Shown: positions 15,275 to 23,407, counted from the first letter of the stretch. The stretch is 64,000 bases of DNA from DASUPK01 sp963695675 (GCA_963695675.1 CAVOGY010000007.1:1-64000); one strand, 5' to 3'. Notes: a model not told the origin generated them from the sequence alone. Translations and numbers: made by a program.

Positions 15275-16474
15275 CCGATCCTCGAGCGGGTCTTCCGCGA
15301 CGAGTGGGGCCGCGTCCTGGCCAGCCTGATCGGTTTCCTCGGCGACTTCGACCTCGCCGAGGAGGCCGCTCAGGAGGCCTTCGCGGTCGCCGCCGAGCGG
15401 TGGCCGCGGGACGGGATGCCCGAGAACCCGCGCGCCTGGCTGGTCACGACCGCTCGCAACCGCGCGATCGATCGGATCCGCCGCGATCGAACCCTCGCCC
15501 AGAAGACTCGGCTCCTGGATCTGCCCGAGGCCACGGAGGACGAAATGGATGACAGCGCGATCCCGGACGAGCGGCTCGAGCTGCTCTTCACCTGCTGCCA
15601 CCCGGCCCTGGCGCTCGAGGGCCAGGTGGCCCTCACGCTGCGCACCCTGGGCGGGCTGGGCACCGAGGAGATCGCGCGCGCCTTCCTCGTTCCGCGCGAG
15701 ACCATGGCGAAGCGGCTGGTCCGCGCAAAGCGCAAGATCGAGGAGGCGGGCATCCCGTTTCGTGTGCCGCCGCCTCACCTGCTGCCCGACCGACTCGCAG
15801 CGGTGCTCGGGGTGATCTACCTGATCTTCAATGAGGGCTACGGCGGGCGCGGCGACCTCGCAACCGAGGCGATCCGGCTCGGACGTGCTCTCGCCGAGCT
15901 GATGCAGGACGAGCCCGACGTGCATGGGCTGCTCGCGTTGATGCTCGTGAACGACGCGCGGCGGGAGGCGCGATTCGTCGGCGGAGAGGTGGTGCTGCTC
16001 CGTGACCAGGACCGAACGCTGTGGGACATGGACCAGATCGCCGAGGGAAAGGCGGAGGTGGACCGCGCGCTTGCTCTGGGCGGCCGCGGTGCCTACGTGC
16101 TCCAGGCGGCGATCGCCGCTCTGCACACCGACGACCCCCAGGAGTGGCGGGAGATCGCCGCCCTGTATCGGGAGCTCGGTCGCCTCACGGGGTCACCGGT
16201 GGTGGAGCTGAACCGGGCCGCCGCCATCGCAGAGGCAGGCGACGTCGAGGCCGCCCTCGCCCTCGTCGATGACCTTGATCTCGACCACTACCACTACCTG
16301 CACTCGACCCGCGCGGAGCTGCTCCGCCGGCTCGATCGCACCGAGGACGCGCGGGCCGCCTACAGCCGCGCGCTGGAGTTGGTCCACTCGGACGCGGAGC
16401 GGCGTTTCCTCGAGCGGCGGCTGGCCGAGCTCAGGCCGGAAGCGGGACGGCGGCCTCCGGGGTCGCCACCCTGA
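15275..16474 (+). CDS. ECF42-type sigma factor (DUF6596/TPR C-terminal extension) without a canonical start codon
   Basis: The frame directly after the YciI stop reads PILERVFRDEWGRVLASLIG, FLGDFDLAEEAAQEAF, AERWPRD, then MPENPRAWLVTTARNRAID: a complete region 2, so the ATG at 15416 would cut region 2 in half. Region 4 follows (LRTLGGLGTEEIARAFLVPR, TMAKRLVRAKRKI), then LTCCHPALALEGQ-type and YLIFNEGYGG motifs and a long TPR-like C-terminus, the ECF42 layout. There is no ATG/GTG/TTG between the YciI TAG and conserved sequence. Stop read-through, a rare start such as AUC, or a small deletion at the junction are the options. The 3' end overlaps encapsulin by 44 bases, tail to tail. Confidence 0.85.
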   Translation, partial: PILERVFRDEWGRVLASLIGFLGDFDLAEEAAQEAFAVAAERWPRDGMPENPRAWLVTTARNRAIDRIRRDRTLAQKTRLLDLPEATEDEMDDSAIPDERLELLFTCCHPALALEGQVALTLRTLGGLGTEEIARAFLVPRETMAKRLVRAKRKIEEAGIPFRVPPPHLLPDRLAAVLGVIYLIFNEGYGGRGDLATEAIRLGRALAELMQDEPDVHGLLALMLVNDARREARFVGGEVVLLRDQDRTLWDMDQIAEGKAEVDRALALGGRGAYVLQAAIAALHTDDPQEWREIAALYRELGRLTGSPVVELNRAAAIAEAGDVEAALALVDDLDLDHYHYLHSTRAELLRRLDRTEDARAAYSRALELVHSDAERRFLERRLAELRPEAGRRPPGSPP

Positions 16475-17234
16475 AGCTGAAGCTCTCCTCGAGATAGAGC
16501 TGGACTGCGTCCGCATCGTGGCTCTCGTATCCGATGGAGAGATCCTCGCCCGAGTCGAACAGGAAGTCGCCGCCACGCATGCTCAGCACGGCGGCGCCCT
16601 CGACAGCGGGGGCAAAGACGATCGGCCCGCCGAGGATCTGGTGCAGGTGCTCGAGCAGCGGGTAGCCGCCGTGCTCGCTCGTCTCGAGGACCCGGGTGTG
16701 AGCCTCGGGGCCGAGCGCGAGTCCGTAGGGGCCGCCGACGCCGGCCACGCGCAGCGCGTCAACGGCCACCGCGACGTGTCGCGGATATCTCGCGCAATCC
16801 TCGCCGAGGGTGATCGGATCCTGCGTGGATGACTGGGTGACGCCGGTGATTCCGGCGGCGCTCCAGCCGTGGAAGACGGCTGCATTCTCGGCCGCCGCGA
16901 TCCGCGCGGCGGCTTGATCGAGCTCGTCGAGGTCGATGTCCTCGGCGCCTCGGTCCGCGTCCTCGAGCTCCGACCGGGCGACCGAGAATCGGGCGCGCAG
17001 CTCGACCAGGCCGAGGACCCGCCGCTGCCGCGCGATGACGCCTTCACCCGGGACGTCGCTGACGTCCTCGGCACGGCCGAGGTTCGTCGACGAGTGCTCC
17101 CAGCCATTCGGCCCGTCGAAGTCGACGAGCTTCCGCGCGGCGAGCGCCGGCGTCAGCCGCTCGCGTGCCTCTTCATCGAGGACCCGCCATCCCTTCTCGG
17201 AGACCGGAGCCTGCTCGCGGAGCAGATGGCTCAT
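16431..17234 (-). CDS. Family 1 encapsulin shell protein
   Basis: 267 residues, the normal size. MSHLLREQAPVSEKGWRVLD, ERLTPALAARKLVDFDGPNG, EHSSTNLGR, then YGLALGPEAHTRVLETSEHG, GYPLLEHLHQIL and LSMRGGDFLFDSGEDLSIGY are hallmark encapsulin (linocin/HK97-fold) sequences. The protein self-assembles into an icosahedral compartment that stores cargo. Its ATG overlaps the stop of the encapsulated ferritin gene (ATGA), so the two are translationally coupled. Older databases call this family bacteriocin or CFP29. Confidence 0.96.
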   Translation of the reverse strand: MSHLLREQAPVSEKGWRVLDEEARERLTPALAARKLVDFDGPNGWEHSSTNLGRAEDVSDVPGEGVIARQRRVLGLVELRARFSVARSELEDADRGAEDIDLDELDQAAARIAAAENAAVFHGWSAAGITGVTQSSTQDPITLGEDCARYPRHVAVAVDALRVAGVGGPYGLALGPEAHTRVLETSEHGGYPLLEHLHQILGGPIVFAPAVEGAAVLSMRGGDFLFDSGEDLSIGYESHDADAVQLYLEESFSFRVATPEAAVPLPA

Positions 17235-17626
17235 CGCACGCTCCCCCGCAGGCTGCCGATCCCGAGGGACTCGCTTCCAGCGAGCGGTGCCCCCTTCTGC
17301 GCCTCCTCCTCCGTGGCCTCCTCCTCCGACTCCTCGCCGTGCTCGACGATGTCACCCTCCTGGAAGAGGATCCCCCTGGCGATCTCCCGCCACAGGGGTG
17401 TGCGCCGGAGGAGAAACTCGAGGTCCATGGAGAAGTGCTTGAACTCCTCACCTTGAGCATCGCGCATGATCCCGCGCGCCTGCGCGTCGGGCTCGACGGC
17501 AAGCCGCTGCTCGTACCAGCCGATCGCCTCCGCCTCCTCGGTCAGGGAGGCGCAGAGGCGGGCAAAGGTCCGCGTCCCCTCAGGCAGCTCGTCGGCGGGC
17601 TCGTGGTACTGATCGAATCCCACCAC
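17231..17626 (-). CDS. Encapsulated ferritin-like protein (EncFtn) with cargo-loading peptide
   Basis: 131 residues. The iron-site pattern is present: Glu in TEEAEAIGWYEQRL (about 30-33), Trp37-Tyr38, Glu60/61 and His64 in AQGEEFKHFSMDLEF, matching EncFtn, an open half-ferritin that oxidises Fe(II) when paired across a ring interface. After an acidic linker (EESEEEATEEEAQ), the C-terminus carries SLGIGSLRGS, the classical encapsulin targeting peptide. Iron mineral storage inside the encapsulin shell is the expected role. A GTG start is preceded by AAAGGA 8 bases upstream. Confidence 0.95.
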   Translation of the reverse strand: MVGFDQYHEPADELPEGTRTFARLCASLTEEAEAIGWYEQRLAVEPDAQARGIMRDAQGEEFKHFSMDLEFLLRRTPLWREIARGILFQEGDIVEHGEESEEEATEEEAQKGAPLAGSESLGIGSLRGSVR

Positions 17627-17702
17627 GGCATCCTTTCAGTTCGGCTGCGTTTGGAGCGCGGCACCCACGCGGTAGCGGCTATGGGCAGGTGCCGTCGAAA
17701 GG

Positions 17703-17738
17703 GCGAAGGGCCGCCCCGAGGGGCGGCCCTTCGCTTTT
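17703..17738. terminator. Perfect 15-bp hairpin followed by TTTT, upstream of the encapsulin operon
   Basis: GCGAAGGGCCGCCCC (17703-17717) pairs perfectly with GGGGCGGCCCTTCGC (17720-17734), with TTTT after it on the plus strand and a short T-run (TTTCG) on the minus strand. It has terminator form in both directions, but no plus-strand gene ends just before it. It lies 77 bases upstream of the EncFtn start, so on the minus strand it would sit upstream of, or in, the encapsulin leader. Confidence 0.6.
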
Positions 17739-17871
17739 GATACGCGGTTCTGAAACGGGCTCGGGATTGACGGCGGGGCGGGACAGCTCCCACCTCCCTT
17801 GCTCGCCGGTGCCCGGGTTGGATTCCGCCGGATGGCCGCGTGCCATCCCACGGCCCCATGGGCCCTTTGAA

Positions 17872-17898
17872 GGAGACCGACCCATCGGGTGGGTCTCC
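17872..17898. other. Second strong hairpin in the encapsulin upstream region
   Basis: GGAGACC-G-ACCC / GGGT-G-GGTCTCC around ATC forms an 11-bp stem with one internal G-G mismatch. The 17627-18028 stretch is otherwise gene-free. No U-run follows. It could be a protein-binding palindrome or part of an RNA leader for either flanking gene. Confidence 0.35.
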
Positions 17899-17987
17899 GA
17901 GCGCCCGGACCTAGCGGCCCTGCACCTCCGGCGTCCCGTCAGGCATGGAATTCAAGTTAGGACCACCTCCTTTCTCCGGTAGCCCTA

Positions 17988-18018
17988 TTGAAGCAGGCGC
18001 TCCGGCCGGGGCTAGAGT
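17988..18018 (+). promoter_or_regulatory. Promoter of the lipoprotein gene
   Basis: TTGAAG (17988-17993) and TAGAGT (18013-18018) are spaced 19 bases apart and end 10 bases before the ATG at 18029, indicating a leaderless or near-leaderless mRNA. Confidence 0.5.
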
Positions 18019-18028
18019 CGCGTTTTCA

Positions 18029-18502
18029 ATGTTCCGCGCCGGACGCGTCCTGCTGCTGGTTCCGACCCTCGGAATCCTGTCGCTGGGCGCAGGTTGCGGG
18101 GGAGGAAAGGAGCAGGTCACCGCGGCCGAGTTGGTGCAGAAGGCCGATGGGATCTGCCGCGAGGAGCGGAACGCCTTCGATCGCATCCAGGCGCAACCGC
18201 CGCCCAATGCCAAGACGGCGGCGGACCAGACAGAGGAGCTGATTCGCGCCACAGAGAAGGCCAACTCCAACCTCGAGGAGCTGGAGCCGCCGGAGGCGCT
18301 CCGGACCCCGTACGAGCTCTACCTGAAGGCCCGTGACCAGGTCATCGACGAGATGAGACGCGGCAAGGAAGCGGCGGACAACCAGGACTCGAACGCCTAC
18401 GGGTCGGCACAGGCGGCCGTCGCACGCGATGCGCCGCAGCGACGGAGGCTCGCCAAGTCCCTCGGCTTGCGGGTCTGCAGCTCCAGCCCGGGGACGGCCT
18501 GA
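18029..18502 (+). CDS. Predicted lipoprotein of unknown function
   Basis: 157 residues from the ATG at 18029, chosen because a signal peptide begins there: MFRAGRVLLLVPTLG, then SLGAGC, a lipobox with Cys at residue 23. The mature part starts GGGKEQ and is helical and charged (TAAELVQKADGICREERNAF, EELIRATEKANSNLEELEPP). This pattern occurs in many small actinobacterial lipoproteins of unknown role attached to the outer face of the membrane. Starting further upstream would put a non-signal sequence in front. Confidence 0.8.
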   Translation: MFRAGRVLLLVPTLGILSLGAGCGGGKEQVTAAELVQKADGICREERNAFDRIQAQPPPNAKTAADQTEELIRATEKANSNLEELEPPEALRTPYELYLKARDQVIDEMRRGKEAADNQDSNAYGSAQAAVARDAPQRRRLAKSLGLRVCSSSPGTA

Positions 18503-18512
18503 GGCCCGCGAC

Positions 18513-18899
18513 TCAGTCGCCGGTTCGCGCCAGGTAGCCGAAGCCGAGGGTCATCGCGAGGTTGCCCAGGCCCGCGAGCCAGAGGCCCACGCGGGCGCCG
18601 GGGCGTGAGAACGCCGGAGACCGCGACCAGACGATGTCGGTGGCGAGCTCCGTTCCGCGTAACCAGGACAGCGCCCACCAGTCCTTCGCCCGGTTGCGGC
18701 GGTAGGCGACCAGGTGCGCGGCGGCGAAGGTCAACCAGACCGGGCCGCAGCGCCGGAACAGCTCGCGGGCATCGTCCGAGGGCTCGTCGTGGCCGAGCAG
18801 GCGCAAGGTAGGCGAGGGCGCGAGGAGCGCTCCGGTGCCGAGCGCCAGGTCGAAGGCGATCATGTTCCGGTTGAGCCTGCGGAGCTCGCGCTCGAGGGT
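18513..18899 (-). CDS. Small hypothetical membrane protein
   Basis: 128 residues from the GTG at 18899; the ATG at 18863 (NMIAFDL) is an alternative, and a longer reading would overlap the divergent regulator. Hydrophobic stretches are at about residues 13-35 (MIAFDLALGTGALLAP), 58-72 (CGPVWLTFAAAHLVAY) and 105-123 (VGLWLAGLGNLAMTLGFGYL), with KDWWALSWLRGTELATDIVW between. This looks like a three- or four-helix protein. I do not recognise the family. Faces the lipoprotein gene tail to tail. Confidence 0.65.
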   Translation of the reverse strand, partial: TLERELRRLNRNMIAFDLALGTGALLAPSPTLRLLGHDEPSDDARELFRRCGPVWLTFAAAHLVAYRRNRAKDWWALSWLRGTELATDIVWSRSPAFSRPGARVGLWLAGLGNLAMTLGFGYLARTGD

Positions 18900-18970
18900 C
18901 ACCCGCGCGATCCAACCACATTCGACTCCGCGAAGAAGGGAAACCCCGGCTGGCAGCGAAATCTGGCGCC

Positions 18971-19840
18971 GTGGCACGGACCGCGACCAAGCCCCATTCG
19001 GCACGCAAGAGCCTCTCGGATTTCATCACCGAGCGCTTCGACGATTTCTCGCGCTCGCAGAAGGACGTAGCCCGCTACATCGTCGACCATCTCGACGAGG
19101 CGGCCTTTCAGACCGCCGAGGAGCTCGCGCGTCGCGCCAACACCTCCTCATCGACCGTAGTCCGCTTCTCCCAGGCCCTCGGTTTCGACGGCTATCCCGA
19201 GCTTCAGCAGGCAGCGATCGAGGAGTACCGCCATAAGGTCTCCGAGGGGGCGCCGAACGGTAACGGCGGCAGCGGCGCGGCGGCACTCTTCAACTTCGAC
19301 CACTCGGAGTTCGAAGCCTCGCTTGGGGCCGACTACTCGAACATCGAGGAGACGGCGCGCAACCTGACCCGCGAGCAGATCGAGGCCTCGGTCTCGGCGC
19401 TTGCCACCTCGAGGGGTGTGCTGATCGTCGGAGTGGAGCAGATGGCGTTCTTCGCCAGCTACCTCCGCCACCTGCTCGGGCTGCTCGACGTCCGGGCCGA
19501 GATCGTGGCCTCGCCGAGCCAGGACAACATCCAGAAGCTCTCTCGGATGGACGAGGACACCCTTCTGGTCGTGCTCACCGCCGGCCGCGCCCATCCGCTG
19601 ATCCTGCGGGCGTTGAAGCTCGCCCGGCACCGGCGCGCCAGGACGCTGTCGATCACCGACGCGACCCTCTCGGACGTGGCCGAGCACTCGGAGCTGATGC
19701 TCTACTACTCCTCGAACGGCCCGTCCTACATCCGCTCGAACGCGGCGCTGATGGGCCTCGTACAGGCGCTCGCCCACGGGGTGTACTCGCGGGACGAGGC
19801 GGCCCACCGAGACCGCATCCGCGCCTTCAAGCTCAAGTAA
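18971..19840 (+). CDS. MurR/RpiR family transcriptional regulator (HTH-SIS)
   Basis: 289 residues from a GTG. The N-terminal HTH_6 domain is clear: ITERFDDFSRSQKDVARYIV, then QTAEELARRANTSSSTVVRF and LGFDGYPELQ. The C-terminal SIS domain (about 140-280) carries GVLIVGVEQMAFFASYLRHL, SPSQDNIQKLSRMDEDTLLV and ARTLSITDATLSDVAEHSEL. SIS domains in RpiR regulators sense phosphosugars. No sugar gene is adjacent; pdxST begins downstream after a terminator, so its target is probably elsewhere or itself. Confidence 0.92.
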   Translation: MARTATKPHSARKSLSDFITERFDDFSRSQKDVARYIVDHLDEAAFQTAEELARRANTSSSTVVRFSQALGFDGYPELQQAAIEEYRHKVSEGAPNGNGGSGAAALFNFDHSEFEASLGADYSNIEETARNLTREQIEASVSALATSRGVLIVGVEQMAFFASYLRHLLGLLDVRAEIVASPSQDNIQKLSRMDEDTLLVVLTAGRAHPLILRALKLARHRRARTLSITDATLSDVAEHSELMLYYSSNGPSYIRSNAALMGLVQALAHGVYSRDEAAHRDRIRAFKLK

Positions 19841-19896
19841 TCCGGCCTAAAAACGGCCACAGGCCCGGGGGGCGATCCGGACCTGCGGCTGATACC

Positions 19897-19925
19897 GGGG
19901 TCCGGGGGATGGACCCCAATCTTTT
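19897..19925 (+). terminator. Intrinsic terminator of the RpiR-type gene
   Basis: GGGGTCC (19897-19903) and GGACCCC (19911-19917) form a 7-bp stem around GGGGGAT, followed by AATCTTTTT. It separates the regulator from pdxST. Confidence 0.8.
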
Positions 19926-19977
19926 TACGCCAATCTTCCGCTTCTGACGCCCTCGCTAACAGTACCCTAAAAGCGAG

Positions 19978-19983
19978 TATAGA
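19978..19983 (+). promoter_or_regulatory. -10 candidate for the pdxST operon
   Basis: TATAGA, preceded by an AT-richer stretch, lies 97 bases upstream of the pdxS start; the -35 is not clear. If used, it gives a leader of roughly 90 bases, unlike the leaderless genes nearby. Confidence 0.35.
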
Positions 19984-20080
19984 CAGCTTGCCCGTCCTCC
20001 AACGAGGCAAACGTTGTTCGACACATTCATCCTGGGGGCGAACCGGGCACTCGCGGGCGCCTTCTACTATGGGGTTCGAG

Positions 20081-20968
20081 ATGGCCGAGCGCGCCACATT
20101 CCGCCTCAAGACGGGACTCGCCGAGATGCTCAAGGGGGGCGTGATCATGGACGTCACCACCGCGGACCAGGCGAAGATCGCCGAGGATGCCGGGGCCTGC
20201 GCCGTGATGGCCCTCGAGCGGGTTCCGGCCGACATCCGGGCGCAGGGAGGCGTGGCCCGGATGTCCAATCCCGCCGTAATCAAGCAGATCCAGGAGGCGG
20301 TGACGATCCCGGTGATGGCCAAGGCCCGGATCGGCCACTTCGCTGAGGCCCAGGTCCTGCAGTCGCTCGAGGTCGACTACGTCGACGAATCCGAGGTCCT
20401 CACCCCCGCCGACGAGTCCAATCACATCGACAAGTTCGCCTTCGAGGTGCCGTTCGTCTGCGGTGCGACCAATCTCGGGGAGGCCCTGCGCCGGATCGGT
20501 GAGGGGGCGGCGATGATCCGCTCCAAGGGCGAGGCCGGGACCGGGAACATCGTCGAGGCCGTCCGCCACATGCGCGAGATCACCGACGGGATCAAGCGGC
20601 TAGCCTCGCTGCGCAGCGAGCAGCTGACGGCGGCGGCCAAGGAGTATCAGGCCCCACTCGATGTCGCCCAAGAGGTCGCCGAGCGCGCCTGGCTTCCGGT
20701 GCCCCTCTTCTGCGCCGGCGGCATCGCGACGCCGGCCGATGCCGCATTGATGATGCAGCTCGGGGCCGAGGGGAACTTCGTCGGATCAGGAATCTTCAAG
20801 AGCGAGGACCCCGCGCGACGCGCGCGGGCGATCGTGGAGGCGACCACGCACTTCAACGACCCAGAGCGGGTCGCTCAGGCGTCGATGGAGCTTGGTGACG
20901 CCATGCCCGGGCTCGAGATCGACGCGCTGGCCGCCGATGGCGGACTGCTCCAGGGCCGCGGGGTTTGA
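20081..20968 (+). CDS. pdxS: Pyridoxal 5'-phosphate synthase lyase subunit PdxS
   Basis: 295 residues from the ATG at 20081 (an ATG at 20069 would add four). FRLKTGLAEMLKGGVIMDVT, PAVIKQIQEAVTIPVMAKAR, VDESEVLTPADESNHIDK, FVCGATNLGEALRRI and RSKGEAGTGNIVEAVRHMR match PdxS almost throughout. It condenses ribulose or ribose 5-phosphate, glyceraldehyde 3-phosphate and ammonia into PLP, using Lys residues in these motifs. Its TGA overlaps the TTG start of pdxT. Twelve PdxS bind twelve PdxT in the cytosolic complex. Confidence 0.97.
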   Translation: MAERATFRLKTGLAEMLKGGVIMDVTTADQAKIAEDAGACAVMALERVPADIRAQGGVARMSNPAVIKQIQEAVTIPVMAKARIGHFAEAQVLQSLEVDYVDESEVLTPADESNHIDKFAFEVPFVCGATNLGEALRRIGEGAAMIRSKGEAGTGNIVEAVRHMREITDGIKRLASLRSEQLTAAAKEYQAPLDVAQEVAERAWLPVPLFCAGGIATPADAALMMQLGAEGNFVGSGIFKSEDPARRARAIVEATTHFNDPERVAQASMELGDAMPGLEIDALAADGGLLQGRGV

Positions 20969-21543
20969 GCGGCCGTCTGCGCATCGGCGTCCTCGCGATC
21001 CAGGGCGACTTTCAGGCTCACCGGCGGATGCTGGAGTCGCTCGGCGCCGAGGCGACCGGGGTGCGAACCCCCGAGCAGCTGGAGGACCTGGATGGGCTGG
21101 TGGTCCCCGGCGGGGAGTCGACGACGATCTCGATGGGGATGGAGCGCGACGGCCTTGACAAGGCGGTGCGGGCTCACGCGGAGTCGGGGCGGCCCATCCT
21201 CGGCAGCTGCGCGGGAATGATCGTCTGCGACCGCGACCATCTGGGCCTGGCCGACTACACCTGCCGGCGAAACGCGTTCGGCCGTCAGCTGCACAGCTTC
21301 GAGGAGGACCTCGTGATCGAGGGGCTGGGGGAGGAGCCGCTCCGCGCGGTCTTCATCAGGGCCCCCTGGGTCGAGGATGGCGGGCCGGGCGTCGAGGTGC
21401 TTGCGGAGGTCGGGGGCCATCCGGTCGCCGTGCGAGACGGCAACGTCCTCGCCGTCGCCTTCCACCCCGAGCTCACCGACGACAGCAGGGTGCACGCTCT
21501 CTTCATGGCGATGGCGACCTCGTCCGCGGAGGTCCGCTCGTGA
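20965..21543 (+). CDS. pdxT: Pyridoxal 5'-phosphate synthase glutaminase subunit PdxT
   Basis: 192 residues from a TTG overlapping the pdxS stop. RIGVLAIQGDFQAHRRMLES, GLVVPGGESTTIS, the nucleophile Cys in LGSCAGMIVC, and the His-Glu pair in FHPELT form a class I glutaminase triad. It supplies ammonia to PdxS from glutamine. Its stop overlaps the GTG of the M29 peptidase gene. Confidence 0.97.
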   Translation: MSGRLRIGVLAIQGDFQAHRRMLESLGAEATGVRTPEQLEDLDGLVVPGGESTTISMGMERDGLDKAVRAHAESGRPILGSCAGMIVCDRDHLGLADYTCRRNAFGRQLHSFEEDLVIEGLGEEPLRAVFIRAPWVEDGGPGVEVLAEVGGHPVAVRDGNVLAVAFHPELTDDSRVHALFMAMATSSAEVRS

Positions 21544-22643
21544 GAGATCCCCGCGTCAACGCCTTGGCCGAGATCCTCGTCCGCCATTCGACCAAGGTGA
21601 GCGAGGGGGACGTCTGCACTATCGAGGGAGAGTCCGCCGCGGAGCCGCTGCTCCAGGCGGTCTACGAGGAGGTGCTGAAGGCCGGCGGCAACCCGATCGT
21701 CAACATGGCGGTGGAGGGGCAGTCGGCCGCCTACTTCGAGCACGCCTCCGACGCCCAGCTGCAGTGGATCTCGCCGGTGGCCGAGTGGGCCGTCGAGAAC
21801 GCCGATGTGCGCATCGCGGTGATGGCGAGCCAGAACACCCGAGCGCTCTCCCAGGTTCCGCCCGAGCGCCAGGCGAAGCGCCAGGCGGCGACCCAGAAGC
21901 TGATGAAGCGAGCGATGGAGCGCAGCGCCGAGGGCACGTATCGCTGGGCTCTCACTCTCTTCCCCACGCATGCGTACGCCTCCGAGGCGGGGATGGGCCT
22001 GGCCGCCTACGAGGACTTCTACTACGGCGCCTGCCTCGCGACCGACGACGATCCGGTCGGTGCCTGGGCGCGTCAATCCGACGAGACCAAGCGGCTCGCC
22101 GACTGGATCCAAGGGCGTTCGGAGGTGCACGTAACGGGCGATGGGACCGACCTTCGCCTGGGGATCGAGGGTCGCAACTTCATCGCCGCCGACGGCGAGC
22201 ACAACATGCCCGACGGGGAGTTCTTCACCGGGCCGGTCGAGGACTCGGCGACGGGCGAGATCCGCTTTCACCTGCCGGCCAGCTACGCCGGCCGAGAGGT
22301 GGCGGGGGTTCGCTTCCGATTCGAGGGCGGCCGGGTGGCGGACGCCACCGCCGAGAAGGGTGAGGAGTTCCTGATCGAGATGCTCGACACCGACGACGGC
22401 GCCCGCCGCCTCGGCGAGCTCGGCATCGGCACGAACTACGGGATCACCGACGGGACCGGAGAGATCCTGCTCGACGAGAAGATCGGCGGGACGGTGCACC
22501 TCGCGGTCGGGCGCTCATACCCCGAAACGGGCGGCGTCAACGAGTCCGCCATTCACTGGGACATGATCTGCGACCTCCGTAAGGGCGGACAGATAGAGGT
22601 CGACGGCGAGCCGCTCCAGCGCGACGGCCAGTTCGTGATCTAG
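21540..22643 (+). CDS. M29 family aminopeptidase (thermophilic/AmpS type)
   Basis: 367 residues from a GTG overlapping the pdxT stop. The metal site is recognisable: Glu in EHNMPDGEFFTGPVEDS, Glu and Tyr in GELGIGTNYGITDGTGEILL, and His/Asp in ESAIHWDMICDLRKGG, as in aminopeptidase T/AmpS enzymes that use two divalent metals. Cytosolic peptide degradation is expected. It completes a three-gene pdxS-pdxT-peptidase operon with 4-base overlaps; the physiological link to vitamin B6 synthesis is not known to me. Confidence 0.93.
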   Translation: MRDPRVNALAEILVRHSTKVSEGDVCTIEGESAAEPLLQAVYEEVLKAGGNPIVNMAVEGQSAAYFEHASDAQLQWISPVAEWAVENADVRIAVMASQNTRALSQVPPERQAKRQAATQKLMKRAMERSAEGTYRWALTLFPTHAYASEAGMGLAAYEDFYYGACLATDDDPVGAWARQSDETKRLADWIQGRSEVHVTGDGTDLRLGIEGRNFIAADGEHNMPDGEFFTGPVEDSATGEIRFHLPASYAGREVAGVRFRFEGGRVADATAEKGEEFLIEMLDTDDGARRLGELGIGTNYGITDGTGEILLDEKIGGTVHLAVGRSYPETGGVNESAIHWDMICDLRKGGQIEVDGEPLQRDGQFVI

Positions 22644-22729
22644 GCCAGGCGCCGCAACCCTCGCGCGAGGAACGGGTTTACAGCGTCAAACGGTAGGTGC
22701 TCGGCTGGGGAGAACGAGCCCTTCACGTG

Positions 22730-22770
22730 AAACGGGTTGCTCCTCGCTTCTCTGCGGAGCACCCTCGCAT
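22730..22770 (+). repeat. Dispersed palindromic repeat, copy 1 (intergenic)
   Basis: AAACGGGTTGCTCCTCG... GCGGAGCACCCTCGCAT. The GGGT-GCTCC and GGAGC-ACCC arms form a hairpin. Closely related copies are at 43344-43372 and inside pyrK at 55672-55714. This copy lies between the M29 peptidase and the secreted protein gene, ending just before its ribosome binding site. Confidence 0.65.
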
Positions 22771-22783
22771 AAGGAGGGACGGC

Positions 22784-23407
22784 ATGAACGGAGGCAAGCT
22801 GGGCCGGGTGGGCCTGATCGCGGTTGCGGCTCTGGTCCTGGGTCTCGTCATGGCGGCGCCGGCCGCCCAGGCAAGGAAGAAGGTGGTGACGAAGGAGTTC
22901 GAGGTGGGGGTGGGGGCGCCCGCCGGCGGCGTGCCGCTCAACATCCCGGACGGGGGCGGGGGGGCCGTGCAGCTGGTCCGCGATCCGATTGCGGTCAAGG
23001 GACTCAACCCACGAGGAAAGATCAAAGACGTCAATGTCGGCGTTCGGATCACCCATCCGTTCGCGAATGACCTGGAGATCTATCTGGCCTCGCCGCGCGG
23101 GGTGATCAACCTCTCCCATGACGTCGGCGGCAACGGCAACAACTACGGGGACGGGTTCGCCGGCTGCGCCGGAGGCCTGACGACGTTCGACAGCCAGACT
23201 CCCACCTCGATTGCGACGCCGGGGTTGCAGGCGCCGTTCGTCGGGTTCTTCGCGCCGCAGGAGAGCCTCGATCTCCTCAACGGCCTGGGGGACAAGAAGG
23301 CGACGAACGCGACCTGGTCCCTGCTGGTCATGGACGACAGCAACCTCCATGGGACCGGCACCGTGGACTGTTTCAATTTGACCCTAAGGGCCACCAACCC
23401 GAGATAG
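22784..23407 (+). CDS. Secreted protein with proprotein-convertase-type P domain
   Basis: 207 residues from the ATG at 22784 (SD AAGGAGGG 7 bases before). A signal peptide (RVGLIAVAALVLGLVMAA, cut near AQA) precedes a beta-sandwich: KIKDVNVGVRITHPFANDLE, IYLASPRGVINLSHDVGGNG, NNYGDGF and TWSLLVMDDSNLHGTGTVDC. This is the P-domain fold found in kexin-like proteases and many bacterial surface proteins. There is no catalytic domain, so it is a stand-alone secreted or adhesion-type module. Confidence 0.85.
   Translation: MNGGKLGRVGLIAVAALVLGLVMAAPAAQARKKVVTKEFEVGVGAPAGGVPLNIPDGGGGAVQLVRDPIAVKGLNPRGKIKDVNVGVRITHPFANDLEIYLASPRGVINLSHDVGGNGNNYGDGFAGCAGGLTTFDSQTPTSIATPGLQAPFVGFFAPQESLDLLNGLGDKKATNATWSLLVMDDSNLHGTGTVDCFNLTLRATNPR

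Noticed and set aside
15416..16474. The ECF42 sigma factor starting at the ATG at 15416
   Set aside because: That start would delete the first half of region 2, whose conserved sequence is plainly readable upstream.
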